From Lewinellaceae bacterium (GTDB lineage Bacteria; Bacteroidota; Bacteroidia; Chitinophagales; Saprospiraceae): a stretch of DNA of 64,000 bases. This document shows positions 54,901 through 64,000 of the stretch, in pieces (within the stretch, counting starts at the first letter, position 1; the number at the start of each line of letters is the position of its first letter). Location: the NCBI GenBank assembly GCA_016710765.1, contig JADJUJ010000015.1, positions 71,857 through 135,856 on the forward strand, written 5' to 3'. A program made the position numbers and the translations under genes. The notes beneath the pieces were generated by a model, which saw only the letters and a list, made by a program, of their open reading frames with translations, made no database searches and was not told the DNA's origin.

Positions 54901-55127
54901 ACCCTGCGGCTGAATTTGCCTTCATCCAAACAAACGGAATCAATGAGCCATATGCGCTAAGCCTTTCGGATGCTACAGGCAGGATTTTGATGGAGGCAGC
55001 TTGTGATTCAGGCGCTGTACCCTACCGACTGGATTTGAGCGAGTTCCCCTCGGGGTTGCTGTTTGTAAAAATCCGATTTTCCAACAAAGGCGATGTTTGG
55101 TTAAGGTTGTTGAGAATCGCGCACTAA
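51987..55127 (+). CDS. T9SS-exported adhesin with SprB and HYR modules, two compensating indels
   Basis: About 1046 residues, signal peptide ending near MATLLCAQ. PKD-like N-terminal modules are followed by SprB units (VQCFGGANGRALAVAHGGDG, YGINDGQITLTPLN, CPNAFDAYLGSNASGG), paired HYR-like domains (VTDNCPVDQ, FTDNCSSAAQ), further SprB text, and a type A sorting tail (VQIFPNPAAEFAFIQ ... EFPSGLLFVKI). The frame as read has TAA at 53901-53903. A two-base loss there (GTGT for GTGTGT) and one A lost at A3 53930-53932 would restore VCNFTVKVVATQNPALN. The frames before and after agree, so the gene is probably intact. Paralogous to the product of 45522-50215. Confidence 0.8.
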
Positions 55128-55206
55128 GACATATTTGGTTTTTTTGGCATTCACTGGAAGGATTAAATATTTAATTTTTAAGATATTACAGTTACTTTTG
55201 TGGTCA

Positions 55207-56589
55207 TTAATCCAGCAGGCCCAGCAACCATTCCTTTTCCGTGAGCACCACTTCCGATTCAATGTCTCGACGCAAAGCCGTGCGTTGCTGGCGGTCGTGA
55301 CTGCTGTTCAGTATCCGCTCTGTAAAACGAATGATGTTCTGATAATTTATTCGGTGATATCCCAGTACCTTTTTACGCTGTAGGTAATTGCGCATAGCGT
55401 CCAGATTGGCATGAATCAGGTCGTATTCGTCGAGGGCGAAATATGTTTTCAACAACAGGGTTTTAGCGGCCAGGTAAAGTAATGGATCGTTGTAATTCGC
55501 CTTTTGCAGCAGCAGCAACACTTTATCAAACGCTCTGCGGGTAAAATGAAGCCTGGCGGAGTTAAAACTCACCGAACTGTCCCTGTACTCCGGCTCAATG
55601 AACTCCTGATAGCGTTCAATAAAATCCTGCACCCATTTCAGTTCATTACAGCGAAGTCCCGCTGCCACGATGTTGTGAAAAGTGAAACGCGACAAAACGC
55701 CGTTTTCGTACAGGTATCCTCCCTCCAGCGCTTTCCGGTACTGGGTCAGCAATTCCTCCTCCATTCCAGCGCTACCTCTGTTTGCACTGCGAATGCAGTG
55801 GTTGATGGAGAATTTGTAAAACTCCCGCATTTCATCATCAGAAAAACAAAATTTCTGGCGTTCCATCTTTTTTAAAAAATCCTCATAAGCCTTGTGATTC
55901 CCTTCCTCTTTCAACATGCGGATGGCTGCCAAATAGGTAGAAATGCCAGGAAGATCTGCCCATTCCGTTCGCTCGGCCAAAGCAATTATATCCAAATGTA
56001 AGCCACCCATGGCATCAGCCTGGTATACATTGGTTTGCGACAGTTCCAGGCAAATCAACCGCAAGCGGCCGGTGAGATAAAAGAGATCGGTACTTCTGGC
56101 CAGTTCCCTGAACGGAGCAGTGTTGGTCGGATTTCGAATGAGTTCCGTTTCATGAACCTCAATTTCATACAAGCGCTGTAAACCATAAAAATTTTCATTT
56201 CGCTGTGGTTGAGCCAACAGGTTCTTCTGGAAAAATTTCATGGATCGCTCATACTGTCCGGAAATTCCACGGTGCCTGTAAATCACAGCAAGTTTCAATT
56301 TAAGGCTGTAATCCTCCATTTTCAGGTCTTCCACCAGAAGGAACTGTTCCATCAATCTGTTCAGGTAACTCAACAACAATCGTATTCTGGTATCGTCGTA
56401 GGGCGTAGAAGGAAACAAAATCGCCCACAATATTTTCTTTTCAGGCTTTTCAGTCCTGACAATGGCATCAAACAGCTCGAGCATATCGGCACGCGTGTTG
56501 AAATAAGCCGCGGATAAAAACCGCCGCGCAGCCCTGGTCTCAACAGTACTGAAAGAATTGATTAATCGAAAAACACCAATTTCCTGCAT
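55207..56589 (-). CDS. Hypothetical helical-repeat protein
   Basis: 460 residues when started at ATG 56589 (MQEIGVFRLINSFSTVETRA); a longer frame to 56673 exists. No signal peptide or membrane segment. The sequence is almost wholly alpha-helical with TPR/HEAT-like periodicity (FYGLQRLYEIEVHETELI, FTRRAFDKVLLLLQKANYND, LAAKTLLLKTYFALDEYDL). I recognise no named family; long unannotated proteins of this sort are common in Saprospiria. It is convergent with the adhesin at 51987 and divergent from the one at 56832. Confidence 0.72.
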   Translation of the reverse strand: MQEIGVFRLINSFSTVETRAARRFLSAAYFNTRADMLELFDAIVRTEKPEKKILWAILFPSTPYDDTRIRLLLSYLNRLMEQFLLVEDLKMEDYSLKLKLAVIYRHRGISGQYERSMKFFQKNLLAQPQRNENFYGLQRLYEIEVHETELIRNPTNTAPFRELARSTDLFYLTGRLRLICLELSQTNVYQADAMGGLHLDIIALAERTEWADLPGISTYLAAIRMLKEEGNHKAYEDFLKKMERQKFCFSDDEMREFYKFSINHCIRSANRGSAGMEEELLTQYRKALEGGYLYENGVLSRFTFHNIVAAGLRCNELKWVQDFIERYQEFIEPEYRDSSVSFNSARLHFTRRAFDKVLLLLQKANYNDPLLYLAAKTLLLKTYFALDEYDLIHANLDAMRNYLQRKKVLGYHRINYQNIIRFTERILNSSHDRQQRTALRRDIESEVVLTEKEWLLGLLD

Positions 56590-56831
56590 AGACAATTTAT
56601 TTAACCTAAAATGCTCTACAAACAAACAATTACTTTTGCCAAAGAATGCCTCTAAAGCACCAATATTACACATTTATCAAAAAATAAAACCAAATTAATA
56701 CTCTACAAACTCTCAAATTTGATTTTCATATAGTTCCAATCCCGTCGCACTTTTGTTCTGTTGGAAATATTTCCCGTATCCATTTCCCAAATTCATCAAT
56801 GAATTTTCCAGAACAAACAAAATTCCGCGTA

Positions 56832-59492
56832 ATGAAAAATCGCTTATCAACCATCTTCAAACCCTGGCCGGCAGTAATCCTGTTCGCCATTCTCCTGGTC
56901 GGATTTTCCGGGCAGGTAAAGGCCCAGTGCAACAATGATCTTACCCCGCCTGTGCTTACTTGCATCAACGGACTCACGATAGACGTCCTGTTTAATGGCA
57001 CGGCAACTGTGCTCGGTTCCGATTTTATTTTTTCCGCTACCGACAATTGTACGCCCTCCAATGAGATCAGCTTTTTTCTGGAAGAAGCCCCTGCCTCTTC
57101 CAGCGTACCCTCTACAAACAGCCTCAACTTCTCCGGCAGCCAAACCGGCACTTATAATGTTGTAGTATGGGCTGTTGACTCTTCCGGAAACGCCGATTAT
57201 TGCACCACCTCGTTGGAGATTATTCAGTGTTTTGCTAGCGCAGCCTGTAACGACCAAATCAGCGTTCAATTGGACGCAAACAACTCCGGTACGCTCGTTC
57301 CGGAAGATGGTTTGGAAGGCAGTTACTGCAGTTTCCATGACTTTGAAATCCAATTAGACAATGGACCTTCCCTCCCTGAAATCACTTTAGGGCTTGCAGA
57401 TATTGGCAGCCACATTTACAAGGTCACCAACCTCCAAATTGGTAATGCATGTTGGGGTACGGTTACCATAACTGGCGACCCCTGTATTGCTGATCTTACG
57501 CCCCCTGTTGCCATTTGCGATCAGGACCTTGTGCTCACCCTGGATAACCCTGGCACGAACGCGGTGGAAATATTCCCGCAAGACGTTAATGAAAACAGTT
57601 ATGACAATTGCACGCCGACCAATCAACTTCTCCTGGCACTGAGCGCTTCTTTCAACGGCCCTTATTTCCCTTCCATCGAACTGGATACGCTGGGCGCTTA
57701 CGTGGTTTTTTTGCAGGTAACAGACCTAAGTGGCAACAGCAATTATTGCGCAATTGATGTCACTGTTATATTGCCCCCGCAGCACATTATTGAAGGCAAT
57801 GTATTTGTTGACAACAACAACGACTGCAACTTCCAGGCAGGCTCAGAAATGGGGCTTGCAGGATGGCAGGTTATTGCTACGGGCGCTGGCAGCGGCGAAC
57901 TTTTTACTGCTATAACCGATGCAAACGGACACTACAGCATGCTGGCAGATCCGGCAGAAAGCAGCTTTACCGTGGTTTTGAATGCGCCGTTCAATTACGG
58001 CGGCGCCTCCTGTCCGAATGCTTATACCGCCAGTTATACCGACCCCGGCAGCAGCCAAACCAATACCATTGACATCTCTGTGCAACTGGACCTCAATTGC
58101 CCGCTGATGTTTGTGGACCTGGCAACGCCCAAAATTCGCCCCTGTTTCCCAGGCACCTATTACGTCGCCTACACTAACCTCAGCAACCAAACCATCACCA
58201 GCACTTATGTAGATGTTACGCTGGACCCTGCACTGCAGTTCGTGAGCAGCACCCTGCCGCAAACCAGTCTGGGAGCGCAGTCATATCGTTTTCAAACCGG
58301 CGACCTTGACCCTGGAGAAAGCGGACAATTCAGCATCAACTTCAGCACCGACTGCAACGCACCCTTAGGAGCAACCCATTGTTCGGAAGCCCATATCTTC
58401 CCCGACACCATTTGCCCGCCCAGCGCCAATTGGTCTGGCGCCAACATCGAAGTGAGTGCTTTATGCCAGGATGACACACTGTTTTTCAACATCAAGAACA
58501 CTGGAACAGGCGCCAGTAATGCAAGCCTGGAGTACATTGTCATTGAGGATGTATTGATGATGAAAAATGAAAACTTCCAGCTTAATCCCGGAGACGTGTT
58601 GAGTCTGGACGCCATTGCTGCCACGGGTGCAACCTATACACTGCAGGCTAACCAGGAGCCCGGACACCCCTTTGGTGGCATGCCAACCATCTCTGTGGAG
58701 GGCTGTGGCGGATTCACGCAGGGCATTTCGACCATGTACCCCGCTAACTCCAGTAACCCATTTATTGCCACCGATTGCCGGGAAAACACCAATTCCTTCG
58801 ACCCCAACGACAAGCAGGCACAGCCAAAGGGCTATGCAGATGAGCACTGGATTGATCCCAATACCGCTTTAGACTATACCATTCGTTTCCAGAACACCGG
58901 AACGGACACGGCATTCACTGTAGTGTTGCTCGATACCCTGTCGGATTTGCTCGACGTGAACAGCATGTTACCTGGTGCCAGCAGCCACGGATACCGCTGC
59001 GAATACGATGGCAACATCCTTAAGTTTACGGTAGACAACATTCAACTTCCGCCGGCAATAGTCAATCCGGAAGCTTCCCAGGGATTTATCAAATTTACTG
59101 TTTCCCAGACTGGCAATAATCCGGACGGTTCTGTAATTGAAAACAGTGCGGCGATCTACTTCGATTACAACCCGGAAGTCATCACCAATACGACCATACA
59201 TACCGTTGGCACGCATTTTATCACAAGTAGCCTCGACTTTGTAAATCCAAACCGGCCCCTGTTGAACGTTTACCCAAACCCCGCCACCAGTTTTGTTCGG
59301 TTTGAAAGCGAAAGCCCGGAGAAAATGCAATTTGTGCTAACCAATCAATTGGGTAGCCGCATCCGGAGTATCCAGGATATAGCACTGCCCTTTACCATGG
59401 ATTGCAGCAGACTCGAAAGCGGCATATATCACTTCTGCTTCATAGATCAACAAGGAAAAACAGCCTGGTCGGGATCACTTATCCGGCACTGA
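56832..59492 (+). CDS. T9SS-exported surface protein with HYR-like, SdrD-B-like and DUF7619-like domains
   Basis: 886 residues from ATG 56832 with a signal peptide ending VKAQ. Two HYR-like segments (ATDNCTPSNEISFF; SYDNCTPTNQLLLA) are followed by a SdrD-B-like domain (EGNVFVDNNNDCNFQ, AITDANGHYSML) and a DUF11-like part. The section NSFDPNDKQAQPKGYADEHW and LDYTIRFQNTGTDTAFTVVL is diagnostic of the C-terminal DUF7619 domain of Bacteroidota surface proteins. It ends with a type A sorting domain (LLNVYPNPATSFVRFES ... LESGIYHFCFI). Expected on the surface; adhesive role inferred. Confidence 0.85.
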   Translation: MKNRLSTIFKPWPAVILFAILLVGFSGQVKAQCNNDLTPPVLTCINGLTIDVLFNGTATVLGSDFIFSATDNCTPSNEISFFLEEAPASSSVPSTNSLNFSGSQTGTYNVVVWAVDSSGNADYCTTSLEIIQCFASAACNDQISVQLDANNSGTLVPEDGLEGSYCSFHDFEIQLDNGPSLPEITLGLADIGSHIYKVTNLQIGNACWGTVTITGDPCIADLTPPVAICDQDLVLTLDNPGTNAVEIFPQDVNENSYDNCTPTNQLLLALSASFNGPYFPSIELDTLGAYVVFLQVTDLSGNSNYCAIDVTVILPPQHIIEGNVFVDNNNDCNFQAGSEMGLAGWQVIATGAGSGELFTAITDANGHYSMLADPAESSFTVVLNAPFNYGGASCPNAYTASYTDPGSSQTNTIDISVQLDLNCPLMFVDLATPKIRPCFPGTYYVAYTNLSNQTITSTYVDVTLDPALQFVSSTLPQTSLGAQSYRFQTGDLDPGESGQFSINFSTDCNAPLGATHCSEAHIFPDTICPPSANWSGANIEVSALCQDDTLFFNIKNTGTGASNASLEYIVIEDVLMMKNENFQLNPGDVLSLDAIAATGATYTLQANQEPGHPFGGMPTISVEGCGGFTQGISTMYPANSSNPFIATDCRENTNSFDPNDKQAQPKGYADEHWIDPNTALDYTIRFQNTGTDTAFTVVLLDTLSDLLDVNSMLPGASSHGYRCEYDGNILKFTVDNIQLPPAIVNPEASQGFIKFTVSQTGNNPDGSVIENSAAIYFDYNPEVITNTTIHTVGTHFITSSLDFVNPNRPLLNVYPNPATSFVRFESESPEKMQFVLTNQLGSRIRSIQDIALPFTMDCSRLESGIYHFCFIDQQGKTAWSGSLIRH

Positions 59493-59545
59493 TCACCACT
59501 GAAATAATTGACCGGGTAATGAAATAAGTATCCTCAAATACCAAC

Positions 59546-59582
59546 AAAAAGGTGCGACTGGACTTCCAGCCGCACCTTTTTT
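59546..59582. terminator. Bidirectional intrinsic terminator between convergent genes
   Basis: AAAAAGGTGCGACTGG pairs with CCAGCCGCACCTTTTTT, one mismatch, four-base loop, with A and T runs on both sides. It serves the genes ending at 59492 (plus) and 59598 (minus). Confidence 0.9.
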
Positions 59583-59597
59583 ATCAAATCTGTTTAC

Positions 59598-62500
59598 TTA
59601 CTTCGTAAGGGTAACATCTCGGGTATACAGTTCTTTGACGCCGTCAATAAACTCAACCTCTACGTACCAGATGAATACACCAGGAACGAGTGGCTCGCCG
59701 CGCAATTTACCATCCCAACCCACATTAGGGTCGTTGGGCAGGAACTCATCCACGGTGTACATCAATTCTCCCCAGCGGTCGAACACCTGGAAATTGGTGA
59801 ATTTGGCTACCGTCCCTTCTCTTGCAAAAAGTTGGAACAAATCATTGAAGCCGTCGTTGTCGGGCGAGAACGCATTGGGCGCATAAACGTACCGACGACG
59901 GTCAACAATCACCGTCATTTTGTCCTCATCGCTGCAACCATTCACCCCTTCCACCTGGATGGAGTAGGTAGTGGAAACAAATGGCGTCACCACCTGTGTC
60001 AGACAGGTAGGACACTCCGAAGTATCAAAAGGCGGTGTCCATACCACTGATAAAATGCTGTCGAGTGGTACATTAACCAAAGCCTGGATCGTAGTAGAAT
60101 TACCCAATTCGATGGTTTGGTCGTCTCCAAGGTCTACATTAACTGGAATAGAGGCGTTGACCACGATAACTTCGGTGCGCTGACAATCGTTGGCGTCAGT
60201 TGCCATGATCGAGTAAGCACCGGAGCTAAGCCCTGTAAAACCATTGGACGTTTGTGGATCGGAACCATCAATGGAGTAACGGTATGGCGCGACGCCACCG
60301 CTGGCATTGACAAATATGGCGCCATCATTTTGACCAAAACAATCCAGGTCATTCACCGTAAAGTTGAAATTCAATGGCGTGGGCTGGTTCAAACTTACGC
60401 TGGCCATTGCCGTACAATTGTTGGCATCCGTTACTGTAACAGAATAAGTACCCAACCCAATGTTGGCAATGTCGGGTGTTACAGCAGCATTAGACCAGGC
60501 ATACAGGTATGGCGACAAACCACCTGCCACGCTTACCTGTGCACTTCCGTCCATTTCGCCGGTACAACTCACCGCGAAACCATTAAAGTTGGAGGTAACC
60601 GTTGCTACTAGGGTTGGCGGGAACAACTGGGTCACAACGGCCTGTACAGTTGCACTGTAACCATTGGGTGAATTTACCGTAACCGTGTAGTTCCCTGGCG
60701 CAAGCCCGGAGATGATTTCCGGTGTTCCAACTGCCGCTACACTTCCGGTGGCCACAGGCACGCCCGCGAGCAACACGCTATAATTGAAAGGAGCAATGCC
60801 CAGGGTTGGTGTGAGCGTAAGCGTACCAGTCGTTACACCACAGGGGATGATTGAACCAGAAAGGGTAGCATTTACACTACAATTGTCGGCTGGCAACAGT
60901 GTGGTTACCGCAATGATAGTACTGTCACAACCGTATTGATTGGGGAGTATCGTAGTCACTGTACCCGTTTGATTGGGGTCGCAAGTGTCAAAAGCCAGAT
61001 AAGTTGTATCGCTGGGCAACAGCAGGAATGTTTCCATCACAATACTGTCACAACCAAACTGGTTCAACAGATTGTAGGTATACAGCCCGGCCACCGCAGG
61101 ATCGCAGGTAAAGGACAAAACAGCCGTTTCATCGCTGGGTAAAAGGTCAACGGTTGTAACCACCAAACTGTCGCAACCGTATTGATTGCTGAGCAACTGC
61201 GTAAACACACCCACATTGGCTGTATCGCAATCCATCGCAAACAAATAGGTGGTGTCGGTAGGCAACAAACTGACGGTGGTAATAACCACACTGTCGCAGC
61301 CCGAAGGTGTAACCAGTGTTTGGGCAAAAACACCCGTCAGGGCCGGATCGCAGTTCGCATCCGTGAGGAAAGTTGAATCCGTTTGAACAAAATCAATGGT
61401 CGTGACAACGGTACTGTCGCAGCCGTACTGATTGCTCAAAATATTGGTAAAGACACCCACATTGGCCGGGTTACAATCTGTACCAAACAACAGGGTTGTA
61501 TCACTGGGCAACAGGGCCACAGTTGTGACAATCACGCTGTCGCAACCTGCTGGTGTCGGCAAAATCTGGGTAAAGACTCCTGCCAGCATTGGATCACAGG
61601 AAGTCGAGGCCAGGAAGGTGGTGTCGGTATGGAAGAAGGCTATGGTTGTAATAATGGTACTGTCGCAACCATTTTGATTGTTCAGCACGTTGGTAAACAC
61701 CCCAACATTGGCAGGGTTACAATCCATGCCAAACAATAAAGTGGTGTCACTTTGCAGGAATGCAACGGTTGTGATCACCAAACTATCGCAACCTTCCAAA
61801 TTGGTAAGGTTCTGGGTAAACACACCCGTTTGGTTGAAATCACAGGAACTGCCCGAGAGGTAAGTAGTGTCCGAAAAGGAGAAATTAATCGTGGTGATCA
61901 CCGTACTGTCGCAACCGTATTGATTGCCCAGCACATTGGTAAACACACCTACGTTGTTGATATCACAGCTTTTACCCGTTAAATAGGTGGTATCGCTGGG
62001 CAGCAGGGTAACCGTAGTCGTAACGATGCTGTCGCAACCGTTGGTTTGTGCCAACATTTGAACCGTTGTGCCTGCCATGGCCGGATCACAAGTCGTAAGG
62101 AAAAGTGACAGACTGTCGATGGTATACACCGTCAGGGTTGTATTAATGATACTGTCGCAACCGTGAATGGTATTCAGGCTGTCTACAAAAATGCCAGAGA
62201 CTGTTTGCAGCGCACCGCCCAGCAAAATAGATTCACCATCGCAAATTTGCGCTGTCTGGTTCATGCTGACATGCTGCCAAACCGTTACGGTTACCGTATC
62301 CGTTGCAGGATTAGAACAAACGGTTGCGGAATTATCACTAACCCCTATCAAATGGTATTGAGTCGTCGTAGTTGGATTCACCTGTTCTGTGTGGCCATTG
62401 GTAATGTCAGTCAAGGTGACATTTTGCATACCATCGTTCCAAACGACATCAAACGGTCCATTTCCTGTCATGGAAAAGGTTAGGGTCACCGTTTCGCCAT

Positions 62501-64000
62501 TACAGATCTCCGCATTGTCGGTAAGATTTGCGGTTGGCGCAGTATTAACGGTTACAGCCTGGCAAACTGGCAAGCCCGTTGCACAACTGTTCTCCGCTAA
62601 GACACAAACTTGCCCAGAAACGGCATTTTGAAAATCTACCTGGATGGTATCGCCCGATCCGGTAAGGACAGCACCCGCAGGCACCGACCAGGTGTAACTG
62701 GTACCCGATTGAGTGGTATCCAAAACATAGGTATAAGTCCCCCCATTCGTACACACATCTGCAGGACCTGATAATTGCGGGGTCAACAAGGGTTGTAATA
62801 CCGTGATAGGCAAACAGGCCGGCTGTGATGGCCCGCAGGAATTGTTGGCGGTTACACAAAGTAAGCCACTGTCAACAGGGCTCGACCAGGTAATTTGAAT
62901 GGAATCGGTAGAAATGGTAGTAAACGGCACACCGTTGGGGGTCGTCCACGTAAATGACGTAGGCGCTGGGTTGCCGATGGAAGTTGCCGTATAAATAATA
63001 GTAGAATCAAAACACGGAGTCAGTGTTCCATCTACGGCAGGAACCTGCGGCAAAGCACTTATCGCCGGAACAGTAACGCAAACCGTATCCCGGCAATACA
63101 AGCCTGCCCGGCCATGGGATAAAACCAGACAATATTGCCCAGGTTGATTCACCACACAGGTTGGCTGAATAGCAGAACCTACTATGCCCGGTCCGCTCCA
63201 TTGGTATAAGGTTATACCACCAATTGCAGTATTGATGTTTGATCCGGCACCATTTAAGGTAACCGTCGGGTTCGAAGAACAATCAATGGTATCTGGTTGA
63301 GCAATAACTGCAATGGGATCCAAAATGGCCAGGTTGACATTCACCAAACTGTCGCAGCCCTGATAATTGGGGCAAATTTCAGATACCAAACCTGATTCCG
63401 TATAAGGAACGCCACAAACCTCGTAGGTCGTAGGTCCGCAAATAGTAATCAGCTGCATCGGATTGATGGGTACTTGAATAATATGTACGCGGCAAGTGAC
63501 AATACTGTCGCAGCCCTGCCAGGCCTGTAGTGTAACAGGGAAGTTACCCGCACCAAAGAACTCCTGACCAGCACATTCAACCGACTGACCCTGGCACATG
63601 TAGGCATCTTCCGTCGAATAAACCGTTGGAATAACGCTGACCACGCAGTTTACCACACTATCGCAGTTAATATACGAAGGCAGGGTAACCGGATAGGTGC
63701 CCGCCGTTACAAAGTTCTGACCGGCGCACTGCACCGGCTGCCCCTGGCAGGTGGTCACATTTTCTACGGAAGAAACATCCTCACCCACATTTACATCCAG
63801 ACAAAACAATGGCGCATTGGGGCAAGTAACGCTCACGGCGCATACCTGTGCAGGTCCCGGCTGGTTCCAGGTAACATTCACCGCAGCAACGCCATTAGGG
63901 TTGCCATTGATGGTACCGGCGCCCGGAGGAGAGATGGTCCAAATGGAAGGGGATGCTGTGGTGTAGTTGGAAAATGGAGGCGTCGCTGGCAAACAAGTTG
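59598..64000 (-). CDS. Giant T9SS type B (CHU_C) surface protein, N-terminus beyond window
   Basis: The frame is open from the right edge to TAA 59600-59598, over 1460 codons. From the edge inward there are PKD/Ig-like modules (SFTWTTPNGVPF, YTWSVPAGAVL), Cys-containing CDS motifs (QGCDSIVTC, QGCDSLVNV), a nine-unit 41-residue repeat block (60891-61997), and SprB-type modules (GEMDGSAQVSVAGGLSPYLY, CFGQNDGAIFVNASGG). The C-terminus is the CHU_C type B sorting domain (YVYAPNAFSPDNDGFNDLF ... PGVFIWYVEVEFIDG). Such proteins are exported by T9SS and used in gliding or adhesion. Start codon is not in the window. It is the longest gene here, and its family is clear although the repeat unit is not one I can name. 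Confidence 0.87.
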   Translation of the reverse strand, partial: TCLPATPPFSNYTTASPSIWTISPPGAGTINGNPNGVAAVNVTWNQPGPAQVCAVSVTCPNAPLFCLDVNVGEDVSSVENVTTCQGQPVQCAGQNFVTAGTYPVTLPSYINCDSVVNCVVSVIPTVYSTEDAYMCQGQSVECAGQEFFGAGNFPVTLQAWQGCDSIVTCRVHIIQVPINPMQLITICGPTTYEVCGVPYTESGLVSEICPNYQGCDSLVNVNLAILDPIAVIAQPDTIDCSSNPTVTLNGAGSNINTAIGGITLYQWSGPGIVGSAIQPTCVVNQPGQYCLVLSHGRAGLYCRDTVCVTVPAISALPQVPAVDGTLTPCFDSTIIYTATSIGNPAPTSFTWTTPNGVPFTTISTDSIQITWSSPVDSGLLCVTANNSCGPSQPACLPITVLQPLLTPQLSGPADVCTNGGTYTYVLDTTQSGTSYTWSVPAGAVLTGSGDTIQVDFQNAVSGQVCVLAENSCATGLPVCQAVTVNTAPTANLTDNAEICNGETVTLTFSMTGNGPFDVVWNDGMQNVTLTDITNGHTEQVNPTTTTQYHLIGVSDNSATVCSNPATDTVTVTVWQHVSMNQTAQICDGESILLGGALQTVSGIFVDSLNTIHGCDSIINTTLTVYTIDSLSLFLTTCDPAMAGTTVQMLAQTNGCDSIVTTTVTLLPSDTTYLTGKSCDINNVGVFTNVLGNQYGCDSTVITTINFSFSDTTYLSGSSCDFNQTGVFTQNLTNLEGCDSLVITTVAFLQSDTTLLFGMDCNPANVGVFTNVLNNQNGCDSTIITTIAFFHTDTTFLASTSCDPMLAGVFTQILPTPAGCDSVIVTTVALLPSDTTLLFGTDCNPANVGVFTNILSNQYGCDSTVVTTIDFVQTDSTFLTDANCDPALTGVFAQTLVTPSGCDSVVITTVSLLPTDTTYLFAMDCDTANVGVFTQLLSNQYGCDSLVVTTVDLLPSDETAVLSFTCDPAVAGLYTYNLLNQFGCDSIVMETFLLLPSDTTYLAFDTCDPNQTGTVTTILPNQYGCDSTIIAVTTLLPADNCSVNATLSGSIIPCGVTTGTLTLTPTLGIAPFNYSVLLAGVPVATGSVAAVGTPEIISGLAPGNYTVTVNSPNGYSATVQAVVTQLFPPTLVATVTSNFNGFAVSCTGEMDGSAQVSVAGGLSPYLYAWSNAAVTPDIANIGLGTYSVTVTDANNCTAMASVSLNQPTPLNFNFTVNDLDCFGQNDGAIFVNASGGVAPYRYSIDGSDPQTSNGFTGLSSGAYSIMATDANDCQRTEVIVVNASIPVNVDLGDDQTIELGNSTTIQALVNVPLDSILSVVWTPPFDTSECPTCLTQVVTPFVSTTYSIQVEGVNGCSDEDKMTVIVDRRRYVYAPNAFSPDNDGFNDLFQLFAREGTVAKFTNFQVFDRWGELMYTVDEFLPNDPNVGWDGKLRGEPLVPGVFIWYVEVEFIDGVKELYTRDVTLTK
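60891..61997 (-). repeat. Nine tandem 123-bp (41-residue) GCDS repeats inside the CHU_C protein
   Basis: The interval between the serine starting the first SDTTYL and the alanine of ADNCS is 1107 bases, exactly 9 x 123. Each unit follows SDTTxL-x4-CDxxxxGVFTxxL-x(2-3)-GCDSxVxTTVxLLP. All units have two Cys at fixed positions (one early in CD, one in GCDS). Length is invariant while sequence diverges moderately, so the repeat expanded and then was held to size. A half-unit lies just upstream at about 62000-62060. Confidence 0.85.

Noticed and set aside
60891..61997. Regular 123-bp repeats as a possible CRISPR array
   Set aside because: The repeats are in frame within a long gene, keep coding constraints and have no unique spacers.
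1..64000. Prophage, integrative element or classical defence island
   Set aside because: No integrase, transposase, capsid, terminase, restriction or Cas gene is visible on either strand. The caspase gene alone does not make a defence system, and it carries a signal peptide.

Overview
The window looks like a chromosomal segment from a Bacteroidota bacterium, most plausibly class Saprospiria (Saprospiraceae or Lewinella-like). The reasons are: at least seven secreted proteins ending in type A type-IX-secretion (T9SS) sorting domains and one with a type B (CHU_C) domain; long Cys-poor adhesins built from SprB-, HYR- and PKD-like modules; LytS/LytTR and propeller-sensor signalling; a SusC-style beta-barrel protein with a carboxypeptidase-regulatory plug extension; and TAnnTTTG -7 boxes upstream of several genes. 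No rRNA, tRNA, CRISPR array, transposase or phage gene was recognised.

Layout. 1-4.3 kb (minus strand): five small or medium secreted proteins, two with ricin-type beta-trefoil lectin domains, plus a lipoprotein. 4.5-11 kb: a propeller/Y_Y_Y/LytS sensor kinase, its LytTR response regulator, and a T9SS-exported parallel beta-helix protein. 11-14.7 kb: DUF1415, DUF2490, an MscS channel and a convergent succinate-semialdehyde-type dehydrogenase. 15-20.3 kb: a tightly packed five-gene operon (Na+/solute symporter, GNAT, M20 amidohydrolase, alanine racemase, ornithine/lysine-type racemase) that should take up, deacylate and racemise amino acids or their acyl derivatives. 20.4-29.3 kb: beta-barrel protein, CPA1 antiporter, GH13 alpha-glucosidase lipoprotein, methyltransferase, RRM protein with a Gly-rich tail, an extended-SDR reductase and an ABC-F protein.

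29.3-37.1 kb is a rearranged accessory stretch. It holds an azoreductase remnant joined to a broken beta-barrel gene, and a duplicated two-gene unit (DinB-like + small T9SS protein) whose first copy is broken and second intact. The two copies flank a double-domain caspase-like protease. A MITE-like inverted-repeat element, a CYTH/STAS-like gene pair and an orphan CHU_C tail follow. 37.2-40.3 kb: DUF1801 protein and a complete ABC importer of the ABC_sub_bind type. 40.4-45.1 kb: T9SS-exported serine hydrolase, NTF2-like protein, TonB-receptor-like barrel. 45.5-64 kb: giant surface proteins (about 1560, 1050, 890 and more than 1460 aa) with an M28 aminopeptidase and a helical-repeat protein between them.

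A recurrent feature is single-base indels, mostly in homopolymers, that split otherwise well-conserved genes. Frames on either side join into normal family-length proteins, so I annotate these as single genes and note the breaks. Most are probably assembly or basecalling errors; a few (30.3-31.9 kb, 29.3-30.0 kb) look like genuine decay.
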